DNA of 64,000 bases, taken from Paraspadella gotoi. Taxonomy: Eukaryota > Chaetognatha. The position numbers and the translations under genes were made by a program. The stretch is from NCBI GenBank assembly GCA_051294375.1, contig CM119268.1, forward strand, positions 2,338,232 to 2,402,231, given 5' to 3'. The notes under the pieces are model-generated. The model saw only the letters and a list, made by a program, of their open reading frames with translations, was not told the origin of the DNA and did no database searches. Positions 1 through 19,548 of the stretch are shown here, one piece after another (positions within the stretch are counted from its first letter, which is position 1; each line of letters starts with the position of its first letter).

Positions 1-1690
1 TGGGAAAAAAAGAATAATAGTTAGTAAATTCCAATTCATTGTTGAAAATACCCAATAGAAATCCTGCCAGGGTAAGTAGTCATGAAATTCCAGCTTAGTC
101 TTTGAAAAAAAAAATCCGGATTTCAGGAGATGAAAGTAATAAAAAATCTTGGCTTCGATGAATTAAGATTCAGAGTCGAACCTTTTTTTTTTCTATCGCG
201 ACGAAAACGAGGCCAAAAAAAAAAAGAAAAAAAAAAAAAAGGTAAACAATATGAAAAGCGGTCGAGCCCTTGGATGTAAAGTGCCAACTAATTTCGAGGA
301 AAATAAGTCCTGAAATATTTATAAACGTTTGGGAATTCGCAGTAAAACTTTCAGATTTTGAAAGCGATAAAAATATGTAAAGAGTACAATTTTTTACTTT
401 TCAAATAACTAAATACGAATTCAAATTAGCCTTTCGAGAGCTCAGTTCACACTCAAGTAGAACATCACAAAAAATTATCATCATCATCATCGATCATCGT
501 ATCGTCATCGTCATCTCGTCGTAGTCGTCTGAAGACTTTGAGATGGACATAAGCTCGCCACCTGCTTCGTTGCCTTGGGGGTTCGTGGCGCCTTCATCCC
601 TTAACAAAATAATATTGTTTTATTATTTCAACTTTATTTACGTTTAACTTTTTCTAACTTTAACTTTTCATTCATATTCTCATTTTTATAATCCTTGGAT
701 TTTCATCGTGCTCATAATTTCTCCGGTTTTTGTTTACACTTTAACGCAGTACATTTCAACGAAATTTTTTTTTTTTCCCCATTTCATTTTCTCTTCGAGT
801 TCGATATTTCACTTTTCTTTTTTCAAAAAACTTTTTTTGGCGCCTTTCGTTAAATGTCAGCGAAAACAAAGAGAAAATGAGGTGAACTTGTGATTTTCAG
901 GGTTGCAGAGGAGCTGTTCCACGAAGAGGTCTGACTAAAAATATTAGCAATATATGTCGATTTAATTCTATGCAAAATTTTTAAATTAAAAAACTTGAGA
1001 TATATAATTTTTTTAGTTTAGTGAGAAGCTTTTAAGTGTTGATTTAAAGTTATCAGTAATATTTAAACACATCACGAAAGCCTGTATAACTTTTTTTCCT
1101 ACTTTTTCTTTTTAACCATTTTTGTGCGATAGAATGATATACGTAGCTAAAGTTTTGATGTTTCCCTCGGGCTAAACCTTTTTCTGATGTTATTGGATTT
1201 CCGGACTGTGGCCGTAAACTTCTTACGAGAAATCCCTTTATAGACGAAAACCTTCTCAGTTGTTAATTGTTCTCAGTTATTAATCACTCGCAAAAAAAAA
1301 TCCGTTTTTTTAAAAGTAGATATAATTTTAAAGAGAAAAACATTTTAGAGAACCGTAAGCTAAGTAAGCGAAGTTTGTTCTGTGAGGATAAAATTCACTT
1401 GGAACGTTTGTGAAAAAATTGAAGCGACGATTTCGACGACTAATGAAGTTTGGCGTTATCACAGCCGGGGGAAAATAAATTCACCGTGAATTCGTTTTGA
1501 GGTTTAAATGTCGCGATCCGAGTTAAATAACTGCCAACATCTTTGCGGCGTACAACGAGCAATTACCTCCGAACCTGTGGGTTTCAATGTAACCGATAAA
1601 TCGAGCAAAATTCTGTTGATAAAAAAAATAATTTTTTCTCTCAGTTCCGAAAGCTTTTTTGAAGAGCTTCTTCGTTGAGTGATTTTTACC
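1..1690. other. AT-rich intergenic sequence, no gene seen
   Basis: A/T-runs and a short TCATCA/TCGTCG repeat near 478-525. The open frame at 708-893 is a low-complexity Phe/Ser translation and is not supported as a gene. Confidence 0.6.
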
Positions 1691-1696
1691 CAGTGA

Positions 1697-1714
1697 AGAG
1701 AGAGAGAGAGAGAC

Positions 1715-1749
<35 letters not shown>

Positions 1750-1874
1750 AGAGAGAGACGATTAACGGACGACGAATATGACGAAGGGGCAACAGGAAGG
1801 AAACTCCAAGACGGTTAAGAATACGAAGCGCGATCACTGACGACGTAGTCGATGATTGGCCCTCGAGGAGAGAG

Positions 1875-1911
<37 letters not shown>

Positions 1912-1965
1912 GAGCAGGGGGAGAGAAGAGCAAGATGAGAGAGAGAGAGAGAGAGAGAGAGAGTC
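1697..1965. repeat. (GA)n arrays
   Basis: Two blocks of GA repeats (1697-1756 and 1869-1962) separated by about 110 bases of unique sequence. Antisense Leu/Ser frames here are repeat translations. Confidence 0.9.
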
Positions 1966-2730
1966 AAAAAACATCGATTCGGGATGACCCTCCTTGAGAC
2001 GCTGGGAGTCGAGACGGGGGGTTCGAGGGGATCGTATTTCGGCTCTCTTTTCCCGGAACGCCCCATTTCTGTTCTCTCATCCTGGGATTTAATTTTAATC
2101 TTAATATTTAACCTAAATATATTTTTAAACTTATAATCTCTGTTTTAGGACTTTATTAAGTACTACTAACGAATTTTTAAGCACGTACCAAGGTTAACAA
2201 TCAATACGTCTCTCTATTAGTTCAAAGGGATATTTATTCTGAATATATTTTAAAACAGGTTTCAAGGAAACCTGGTTAGAAGGAAGTCGTTTACGGTCAA
2301 GTTATTAGCAAGAAGTGAGAATTAACTTTAAATATCCTTTCAACAATTTTTTTTTATGGGAGAGTTAATGATTCCATTTCTATAATTAGGTTAAACCAGA
2401 GTTAAGGGAAAATTTTCGATACGACGAAAAGGGTCATTACATTAACGTCGATTTTCTAATTTACAAGGAAACGACTTTTTTATCCTCAAGCAATGCGCGA
2501 ATCTGTGAGACTCTTCCGTTAACAAACTTACAAAAGAACTTTTTAGTCAAATTTAGATAAAAATCAACAATATTAAGGGGACAGAAGAAAGCGCGACCAC
2601 CGACGACGACGACGACGGAAAATCTTCGGAGAATTCGCGACCACCGAAGCTGGAATCACTCAGCCCTCTTGTCTCAGGGTTAAAGGATTCGAGCGGCAAA
2701 CAACGATTTCATTGCGTCAATTTTTTTTTG
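1966..2730. other. Intergenic, nothing recognised
   Basis: Mostly AT-rich; a short CGACGA run near 2600. No coding or RNA feature supported. Confidence 0.5.
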
Positions 2731-2731
2731 T

Positions 2732-2850
2732 CTGTCTGTCTGTCTGTCTTTCTTTCTTTCTTTCATATATTCATTGCGCCCCTTTTTTTGTCTTTCTTTC
2801 TTTTTTGTGTCTTTCTTTCTCTCTTTCTTTCTTTCCTTTTTTTGGCAAGG
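2732..2850. repeat. (TCTG)n/(TTTC)n pyrimidine repeats
   Basis: TCTG repeats grading into TTTC repeats. Confidence 0.85.
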
Positions 2851-3002
2851 TGGGGGGGGGCGGACGTGCCTCGTCTCCTGGAAATAAAGATAAGATTTTT
2901 TTTTCTCGATCGGTGGCGACTCGAGGTTTTCGAGAATAGAGAGGGCACTGAAGAGAAGACGGGGTGAGAAATGCGTGTGTTGCGGATGAGTTTTTATTTG
3001 GA

Positions 3003-3215
3003 ACAGAAGAGCTTTGTGGGTAAGTCAAACGAGGAAACTTCATGGGTAAGTCGAACAGTGAAACTTTGTGGGTAAGTGAAAAAGAGGAACTTTGGGGGTA
3101 ATTCACAAACTGAGGAGATTTGTGGGTAAGTCAAACAAAGAAACTTTGTGGGTAAGTGGAATAGAGGAACTTTGTGGATAAGTCGAACAGAGAAGCTTTG
3201 TGGGTAAGTCGAATT
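3003..3215. repeat. 26-bp tandem array, eight units, splice-donor-like
   Basis: Unit approximately AACTTTGTGGGTAAGTCGAA plus six bases. The GTAAG core falls at 3020, 3046, 3072, 3098 (GTAAT), 3126, 3152, 3178 (ATAAG) and 3204, i.e. every 26 bases with one step of 28. Confidence 0.85.
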
Positions 3216-5640
3216 GAATTTCGTAGTAGATTTGTACTCCTACGCAATCAAAATGGAGAATTCTCGTCCATCGTTAAATTTGTTCGTTTTAGTAAGACGA
3301 AGATTAAGCAAGCGATAACAAAAACGACGAAGACCAAGCTTTCCCTTTTTCGCCGAACGAAGACAAGCAGAACGAAGACAAGCGGAACGAAGACAAGCAG
3401 GAGGCGTGAAAAGGTGAGGAGACTCGAAATGTCTCACCGATGTCGAGTTTCGCTTTTTGTTTGATCTCGGGATCGACGACCCCGCGTTCACGGGCGTTCA
3501 CAGACGATCACCGATTCTGGGTTTATTCATCTGTCTAGAGTCTATTGATCTTGTTGATTGACTCTGATCGAATTTATGCCAGGTCATTGGCGATTGTCGT
3601 CGTCGTCGTCGTCGTCGTCGTCTTAAGACGTCGTTTAGGTCGTCGTCTTTTTCAAGGATAATTTTGTGCAGATAATTTTCGGTGTGAGAAATTGTGCAGT
3701 ATCCGATACTGTATCGAGAAAAAGATACAATTGTTTTAGGAGTTTTTATAGTATTTAAAAATGGTTTTCTCAAAGATTAAGAAACAAATATTTAGGTTAA
3801 AAAAAATAAGTACAGCTGATCGGAAATCATTTTTTTTTTTTGGTGAAAAAGAAAAAGAAATTGTTACTTCCTTTTTCGATTCTGACGACGAATCAGAGAA
3901 AAAAAGTCTCGTTGGAATTGGATTTCGGTTGGAAAAAGGATTCCAGGTTGAATCATCTTTCTTCTTTGAAGAAAAGAGAGATGAAAAGAAAAGAAAGATG
4001 AAAAGAAAAGAAAAGAAAGAAGAAAAGAAAAGAAAGAAGAAAAGAAAAGAAAGAAGAAAAGAAAAGAAAGAAGAAAAGAAAGGAAAGAAGAAATTGAGAT
4101 CCTGTCCAGAACTTTTTTTCTTTTCGAGAAAGAAAGTTTTTTTTTAAATTCTTTTCTGCATCGCGATTTGTTACAACGGAAGCGAGACCTGGAGTATTCC
4201 TGGAATGTTATCGATGCAAAGTTTTTTTTTTTAATTATAAGTTTAATGACTTCCGATTCTTTCTATACAAAAAATTTCTTTCTAAACAACAACTGACTTT
4301 TCGAATTAGAAATTTAGTCAACTCTACCCTCAAGACTTTTAAGGATAACGATCTTTTAAAAAGCTTACATATAAATGGGAAAATGGATGGCTATCTTTTT
4401 TCGGAGCTAAAATTTATTAAAAAGAAAAATAAAAAAAAAAATTTCAGGTTTTACAGATTTCGAGTAGCAAAGGTTTTTTTAGTACGAATAAAATTGAAAT
4501 GTCACGCATAAATTTTAAGCTTTCCCAAGTTAACAAAAACAGAGAGAGAAAAAAAAAGAAATATTGTGGAAGACAATGAAGAAAAATCGCTCTTAGGAGA
4601 AAATTGTAAATATAACAATATCGACGATTTTTTTACGAGGTCACGGACTTAAAAAAAAGATTTATATGAGAAACTTTTTGTTTTAACGAATTAAATCAAA
4701 TCCGAAGTTCAAAAAAAATATTATTTAAATATCCGCGAATTTGAATCGAGAAAAAAAAAGTAAATTGTCTCCGTAGAAGAATAGAAATTTTCGTCGAAAG
4801 AACATTTTCGATTTTCCAAAGTCTAAACAAACGGACGGGGCGGCGCGGCGGTATGCGGAGTCTGTCAGTCCGTCTGTCGGTTAGCGAAAAGCGAAAATGA
4901 TGTTTTAAAAACGTCATAACGACAAGGTTATGTCACATCGCATCACTTCATATATTTATATATATTTATGTATTTATATATTCATTCTATAAATACCGAT
5001 TCTGCCAATTATTAAAAGGAAAGTTTTCAGTCGGTGGAATCGTTTGCGTATCAAAATATCTGAAAGAAAAGGACGAAGATAAAGTGACATAAAGTGACCA
5101 AAAAGAGTTCAGTTCATCTCAGCCGTCGTCATTTAATATCCGATTTAAAACGCCTCCAGAATTTTATAATAGCAAACGCCAACGCCGGCGGCAGCGGTAG
5201 CGGCGGCGGCGGCGGCGCTGACTGCCGCTGCTTTCGAAACCGGGACACGACATTTGTCCGACTGTCGTTCACGCCTTCACGACTCACAAGTCACAGACGC
5301 ATGTTCTCTCACGGTGACAGTCACAGCGACGTTCCGAATCATATTTCCCCTCGATTCGAAGGACCCCCTCCCCCCCAGCTCGCCCCCCCTTTCCTACGGA
5401 CCCTGGGGGACTTTAACTGGAAAAAAAAAGGGCGGATTGGGGGGGCGACGGGTCTCAGATGACCCAAACTCCGAATATTTCTCGAAAAAAAATCCAGAGA
5501 AACAGACTCTGGCCGTAAACCCTTGAAGACCCGAACTGTAAAGGGAGAAGCGAGTTTAGTTGATTTACGAGAGACCAGACTGTAAAAGTTCGCGGCGGGG
5601 GAAAAAAAAAAGAGGCCGTCGTCTGGGAGACGCGGGGGTA
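3216..5640. other. Intergenic, AT-rich with short repeats
   Basis: Contains a GACAAGCG/AGCAGAAC run near 3355-3400, GTC repeats at 3597-3625, an AAGAAAAG repeat at 3980-4095 and a GGCGGCGG run at 5185-5218. No frame has recognisable protein features. The Lys/Glu-rich frame at 3761-4147 is a repeat translation. Confidence 0.55.
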
Positions 5641-5659
5641 GGCTACGAGGATGAGGAGG

Positions 5660-5880
5660 TGGAGGAGGAGGAGGAGGAAGGGGAAGAGGAGACGATGAAG
5701 ATGATAATTTAAGAAGTCGAAAACGAAGAGGACGAGGAAGACAACGACCAAGACGACGATGAATAGGACAAGGAAAACGACAAGGAGAAAGACAAAGACA
5801 ACAACGACGAAGACGACGATGATGACGACGACGACGACGACGAATGCGACGATGACGACGACGACGACGACGAAGTGTGC
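5660..5880. repeat. GAGGAG/GACGAC trinucleotide-rich block
   Basis: Imperfect GAG and GAC triplets. All six frames are open in part, giving spurious Asp/Arg/Thr/Val/Ser-run frames. Confidence 0.8.
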
Positions 5881-6007
5881 GAATCGACCACACGGAAGAT
5901 TCGTAGAAATCAAGAAGGGACATGAGAAGAAATCCAGACTATCAACAGAGGTTTAAACACGGAAACCGATACGAAAGACTGACAGAGAATCAAGGACAAG
6001 ACTAGGA

Positions 6008-6024
6008 AGAGAGAGAGAGGAGAT

Positions 6025-6074
<50 letters not shown>

Positions 6075-6221
6075 GAGTGAGAGAAGGAGAGAGACGAGGA
6101 GAGAGAAAGTTGATTTGAAGCTTGTTGAAATGATGACATTTTGAATTTCGAGGTGAGCGTAAGGGAAAGATTCGGCGAGAAAGGGTTACGAAAAGAAGAG
6201 AGAGAGAAGAGGAGAGAGAGA

Positions 6222-6253
<32 letters not shown>

Positions 6254-6427
6254 AGAGAGAGAGGAGAAGAGGAGTTAATTTGCATTCTTTATAACCATTT
6301 TTAAGACTATTGAATCTGGGATATTGATTCTAATGATGAATTTTCAAATCGAAAAATATTCACACACGAAAAAAAAGACGAGAAAAAAACCCGGATAAGT
6401 TTCGATGAAAGCTATTCGGCGTGAGAC

Positions 6428-6492
<65 letters not shown>

Positions 6493-6570
6493 AGAGAGAG
6501 AGATGATGGAGAGAGAGAGAGAGGAGAGAGATGAGAGAGAGAGTAGAGATGGAGAGAGAGAAACTCCTTT
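6008..6570. repeat. (GA)n arrays
   Basis: Three blocks of GA repeats, the longest uninterrupted one at 6429-6488. Confidence 0.9.
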
Positions 6571-6599
6571 CATTAGTGTCTTGGAGAGGAAAGTGAGGA

Positions 6600-7727
6600 T
6601 AAAGGATGAGGAGCGGGAGAAACATCTGTCGCTAAAAACGAAGTAACGTGAACAGAAGTGAAAGACGAAAACAAGGAGAGAAAGAAGTTGATAAAGATTC
6701 CGTGTGATCGACCGACGGAAAGACATAGAGTTGCTCCGCAAGTACTCAAAAGTAATAATAAGAACTAAGAAGAACCTTTTTGATCATTGGTAAATTGGTA
6801 ATATCACCGATATATATTTTTTTTATTCTCAAAAAACAGACCGGATTCGCCGTCTAAACTTTTAATGACCGGAAACATTGCAACATATTAAATATTATTT
6901 ATAATAAAAATATGTTAGATGACAGAGACAAAAGTTTTCATCGAACCTTCTCATATGCATGCATCTCTTCCTTTCATGACACGTTTGTAATACGCAATCG
7001 TTCAATTATTCTACTTATCTCGAACTTCTTACTCATTCATTAACTTCTCCAAATTCATTTCCTTCTTTTATTGTTTTAAAACTTTAAATTTCTCACTCAT
7101 TTCCGCCGGAAGAAGCATTTCAAATTTTATCCAAATTCGACTTTGGACACAAAAAGTTCGTCTCGATGCGTTCGTCTTAATTCTCCAACGTCAAAAACCT
7201 TTATTTATTTTTCACGTTTCCTTATTTATTTTTCAATTTTTTTCTCACTTTTCACTTAAATTTTCCTGTCGTAGTTTTCGGATTTTTGAAATGTTAATTG
7301 GATGTTTTTTTTTTCATTCGACGCGTGTAATTTTTTTTAAAACATTTCGTGTAGTACGTATTTTTAAATTAAAAAAGGCGAGTTTTAAACCTTCGTCAAA
7401 ATTTATTTTACTATAACGACATTAGTTAACGAACGAAAAATAAAAATTAAGAAGTTTATTAAGTCGTTAATAGGATTACATAAGCATATTTAAAAAAACA
7501 AAACAATAATTTACCAATTTTACCTGATTACCAAAATCACTTTTCCACTTTATACTTTTCTGCGCGTAATTTTTCTCAAAACCGAATTAAAAAAAAATGT
7601 TGTTTTTTTTAGTTGCCACATCCGGCATTAAAGATACGACAGCTGTTTCGTAATTCTAAAGTCAAAATGAGTTTTAGTATTTCTTTATATAACGTCTACT
7701 ATGCCTTTTAAATAGTTTATATTAATA
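6600..7727. other. AT-rich intergenic, nothing recognised
   Basis: No frame above about 60 codons and no motif supported. Confidence 0.5.
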
Positions 7728-7731
7728 TTTC

Positions 7732-8738
7732 AATTAACCATTCATGCAATAACTGGGCCATCTTGCTCTCATATCATATACAGGGTCTATGGTGAGTTTT
7801 TAACTGGCATTGCAAATTTAACCCGGTCTGAGGAACTTGTACCTTTAAGTGTGACAATGATTAAAGCCAATCAGCTCGTGATCATTAGGGAAAAGATCGA
7901 TCCACGAAGGAAGCGACTCTCTCACAGTGTGGTTTAAGGGTTTCAACAGTTTCCATTGGATAAAAGGTTCGACAATCAACACAGCAAGACCCTAAAAGCA
8001 AAACCTGCGGCTAATCTTCAGCTAACCTGACGCTATCAGCCGATATTTGACCAAGATTCTTTCCCTCGACTCTGAAGGTTATCGGTTCGAGTCCCGATAA
8101 AGCGAGCATCCAAGTTTTTGCCTTGAAGTTCAAGATGATAGCAAACAAAACAACAATCGACTCTTATCTTGATAGGAAAAATGCGCAAACAGGATCGATA
8201 AGGGATGGAAAGATCGACGCAAAAACACGCTCATCATATTTTCTATAAAATATTATAAACTAACAAATATCATAAACTAACAAATATTAATGGCTGTGAA
8301 CTTTTTGTCCGGGAAAATTCAGGCCGTACCAGGCCTGTAAAACAAGTTAATATGCTGAGGTAGAACTAATATTATATAATATTTGGCCGCTATGATAAAT
8401 GGGTCTTGCCGGAACCAACGCTTTGTTATGAAACGATTAGTTTTTGAAGAAACGCTGGTTTAGACAATATAATGTCGATCTCGCTTGAATGATTAAGTTG
8501 GAACAATATGAAAAATCAGTTTATTTTTATTAGACAGATGAGAAATAAGAGTTATTCATTTGCCCGACGTTATATTTTTCACACTGAATTACGTAACGTT
8601 AATACTATTCATAACTACAGTATGCAAATATGATTAAGTATATAATATTAATAATAGAATAAACCTTAAACCAGCCTGTCCCAAGTCAGGGGCAAGATAG
8701 CTCAGTTATTAAATGAATGGATAATTTTTATACAGGTT
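7732..8738. mobile_element. Possible 1-kb non-autonomous element with imperfect terminal inverted repeats
   Basis: The left end (7732-7770, containing AACTGGGCCATCTTGC) is inverted at the right end (8689-8738, containing GCAAGATAGCTCAGTTATT), about 31 of 37 bases matching. No transposase frame lies between. No clear target duplication was found. An internal GGTTCGAGTCCCG at 8089 resembles a tRNA B box. Confidence 0.35.
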
Positions 8739-8739
8739 G

Positions 8740-10231
8740 TACCAATTTCATAGCTGTTATTCTATTGTATGAGGCTCCTTTTGTTCTCGTCCGTAGTTCC
8801 CCTCCATCCCGCTACGCTTCGCCAAATCAAGGGCGAAACGATTTATAAACAAAAGTCAATTTAGCGTTTTCTCGGAAGCAAGAAATGAATCTGTCTAGTT
8901 GAAGATCACAGGCTAAAAATTAACTTAAATTTTACTGTTGTCTCGTTCATTAATTCGAAGTCTAACTTAAATTTCAACGATCTAACTGAATGTTTCCTAA
9001 CAATCCTAAAATCAAATACGCCTTTGGTTTGTTTGTTATTGTATTTTTTTTGTTCATAATGCATTAGTAGTAATCTAAGACATCTACGTTGACGCTATGA
9101 GTGAACAGCAAAGTAAAAAGCGGAGGATAATTATTATGAGTAATCGATGACTGTTTTTGCTGTCGTTATCAAAAAATCTACGGCACAATAAAAAACGAAA
9201 TTTCCGTCTTCGTTAAAATATTTCGTTTGTGACTTAATTTAAATGTGTCGTAACAACGAACCGAAGGCTGACAAATTAAATAAATCGTGTATATATGCTG
9301 TTTCACTAACAATGACGAACTTTTTATAACGAATGCAGGAAGACAGCATTGATAGAAAGGTCGGCCAATTTGTTTTTACTCTGTTTATGTTACGTATGTT
9401 TCCGATAAAACAAAGTTTTCAAATTTTAATATTCTTTCACGAGTTTCAATGTTTTAACCGCGAATCTAATTTGGCCGTTTAGATATTTATTAATTATTAT
9501 AAACAAAAACATCAAATCTGGAAAACAGAAAAAATATTTCTCGTTAAAAACAAAACCAATTAAACAACAGTTTCAATTCAATATTAATCAACTATGTATG
9601 GATTAATAACAGCAATAACGAATGAAGTTGTATTTTTTTTTTGTTTGGCGGGATTTATTCGATTGTCACAACTTACGTTTAGTGTGAATAAAAGATGCGA
9701 AGTTCCTGTTCATTTGTTTATATATAACGCGACCACATATCTACCACAGCATCGCTTTCTAACTTTAATTATTGGTACAATATTTACATCTTTTTTTTCC
9801 CCCTGTTTCTTGGAAAGATTATTGTTTTTCTCTCGCTTTAAGAAATAATGTCTATTCTTTTACAAGTCATAATTGCATATACATAAAAATGAGACGAAAT
9901 ATCTTTAATTCTAAACTAAACTTTCTACTTGAAGCCACGTTTTCGATTCATGATAAATGGTATGAGAGTAAATGTCGTTATAAGAATAATAAATTTTGTC
10001 AACCGTCTCTCTAAAGGGAAAAAAAAAACTTGCTATTTTGTTTTATTTTTGTTTCTGGAAATAAATAAAAAACCACAACGACATCTCGGATATGACTTAA
10101 CAATCACAACTTGGTCTGTGAAAAGAGTTTCGACGTTCAACGATTCAGTAGTACTTCAGTAGTACTTCAGTAGTACTTATATATGATCCTATTTTTTATT
10201 ATATGTACTAATTTAAATTGACACGCACAAG
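8740..10231. other. AT-rich intergenic, nothing recognised
   Basis: Open frames at 9594-10162 show no recognisable features and AT-rich codon use; not accepted as genes. Confidence 0.5.
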
Positions 10232-10237
10232 TTTATT
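10232..10237 (-). terminator. Polyadenylation signal AATAAA of the MBD-CXXC-PHD gene
   Basis: TTTATT on the plus strand, 26 bases beyond the stop codon. A short 3' UTR is implied; an 11-bp TTCAGTAGTAC triplication lies just beyond it at about 10143-10178. Confidence 0.5.
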
Positions 10238-10262
10238 TCTCCAGCGATTCTCCGTTTCCACA

Positions 10263-17750
<7,488 letters not shown>

Positions 17751-17835
17751 AATTTTTCTTGTTTTGTTTTTTCTTTAAATGTTTTTTTTTTTAAATGTTT
17801 TTATTCTTTTTTTTTTTACGTTATATATTCTGTGT

Positions 17836-17906
17836 GTTGCCGCCATTTTTTTTAAGGCTGGTGGATGAAAACAAAAGGAAGAAGAAGGAGAGTTAATGCG
17901 GGATTT

Positions 17907-17993
<87 letters not shown>

Positions 17994-18204
17994 ATTCTAT
18001 CACACAAAAGGCGATAAAACGATACAATAGGTGGTCTTTTCGTTTATTCGACGATGTATGAAATTTTCCCCCCCCCTTTTCCCCCCCAAAAATAAAAGTA
18101 TTCCGTGAAAAGAGTCGATCAGTCAATCGATCGTTTTACTTCATAATTTTAAGGAGAAAGAAAATCACGAACGGTGAAGAAAGGGAAGGCAGAAGAATTG
18201 GAAG

Positions 18205-18300
<96 letters not shown>
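17836..18300 (-). promoter_or_regulatory. Putative promoter region: ATGGCGGC motif and GA arrays
   Basis: About 95 bases upstream of the ATG lies AAAATGGCGGC (minus strand, 17851-17841), the form of a YY1-type start-site motif. Farther upstream are two pure (GA)n arrays at 17911-17990 and 18205-18298, possible GAGA-type factor sites. Promoter role is inferred from position; no TATA box is seen. Confidence 0.35.
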
Positions 18301-18301
<1 letters not shown>

Positions 18302-18845
18302 GAGAATGAGAGCGGGATTTTCTTCGACGCAATGACGTTTCGTCGGGAGAAAAAGAATTGAATGAGGACCACGCCCTCTCTTTATTACTTCCCCCTGCAA
18401 TGTTCCCTTGCTCCTCACCCTTCGAGCAGACTCACCGCTCTTTATTCAACGATAACTCACCCTCACTTTCCCAAAACTCGATTTCTGGCTCACTTTTAAT
18501 TTCTGATAAAATGAAATGCACTCGCCCTTCATCATTTGTTGAAATTTTTTTTTTAATGTAGACAGACTGGGAATATAAAATATACTTGAATACAAATTTT
18601 CGATCAATTTCCATTAATTAATTTATCGGGTCGTCTCATCTAATTAACCACAACCCTTTCCACCCCCCTGTCGCCCACCCTGTTCCCGTTCCACGCCCAC
18701 CCGACGTCGGCGTCTCCATGAAAATTCCCCTCCACAGCCCTGGAGATTTTGCCCTCCCGCCGCAAACCCTTTCAGCCTCGGCTGTGACCTTCAGGTGACC
18801 TTCAACTGAGTTCGTAAGCCGCCGAGCGACGAACGACGACGACGA
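18300..18845. other. Intergenic, nothing recognised
   Basis: Mixed composition between the GA arrays and the minisatellites; no supported feature. Confidence 0.45.
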
Positions 18846-19190
18846 CGACGATGGCGATGACGATGACGACGATGGCGATGACGAGGGAGATGGCAAGAGA
18901 GATGACAGGGGAGATGGCGAATGAGATGACAAGGGAGATGGCAAGGGTGATGACAGGGGAGATGGCGAATGAGATGGCGTGGGAGATGACAATGGAGATG
19001 GCAAGAGAGATTGATAGGGGATGTGACAGGGATATGGCGAGGGAGATGGCTGGGAGATGACTAGGGGAGATGGCAAGGAAATGTGACAAGGGAGATGGCG
19101 AGGGAGATGGAATGAGAACCACTGAGAACCATTGAGAACCACTGGAACCAGTGAGAACCGTGAGAACATATGAAAACCAGAGAGAACCAG
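18835..19190. repeat. GAGATGGCRA-type minisatellite followed by GAGAACCACT repeats
   Basis: Degenerate 12- and 15-base units of GGGAGATGGCGAATGAGATG type (18850-19110), then ACTGAGAACC-type units of 10-13 bases (19113-19190). Confidence 0.85.
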
Positions 19191-19257
19191 TTGGACAGTT
19201 TCAGTGATTACGGGTTGAGATCCGTTTGATAACTACGGCTGTTGTGTTTCGCAATGT

Positions 19258-19548
19258 GGGGATGATAGCGGCGGTGGCGGTGGTGTTAGCGGTGGTGTTG
19301 GTGGGTGGGCGGCGTTGGTGGTCGGCTGGTGCGGTGGTGTTGGTGTGGCGGCGGTGGTGTCGTGTGGTAGCGGTGGTGGCGGTGTGGTAGCGGTGGTGTT
19401 GGTGGCGGCGGCGGTGTGGCGGCCGGCTGGTGTCCGGTGCTGTAGCGGTGGTGTTGGTGGTGGCGGCGGTGGTGTCGGTGGTGGTAGCGGTGGTGTTGGT
19501 GGTGGCGGCGGTGGTGTCGGTGTGTAGCGGTGGTGGGTCAGCGGTGGT
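19258..19548. repeat. GGTGGTGTTGGTGGCGGC-type minisatellite
   Basis: G/T-rich degenerate triplets (GGT, GGC, GTT). The same repeat resumes in the same orientation at 21586, so the foldback element between was inserted into it. Confidence 0.85.

Noticed and set aside
3761-4147. Lys/Glu-rich frame of 128 codons starting MVFSKIKKQIFRLKK
   Set aside because: The second half is an AAGAAAAG repeat and the first half matches nothing recognised; no splice or promoter support.
5094-5462. Frame starting MTKKSSVHLSRRHLISDLKR
   Set aside because: Gly run and homopolymer-driven; no recognisable domain. It could be a fragment of an exon but cannot be supported.
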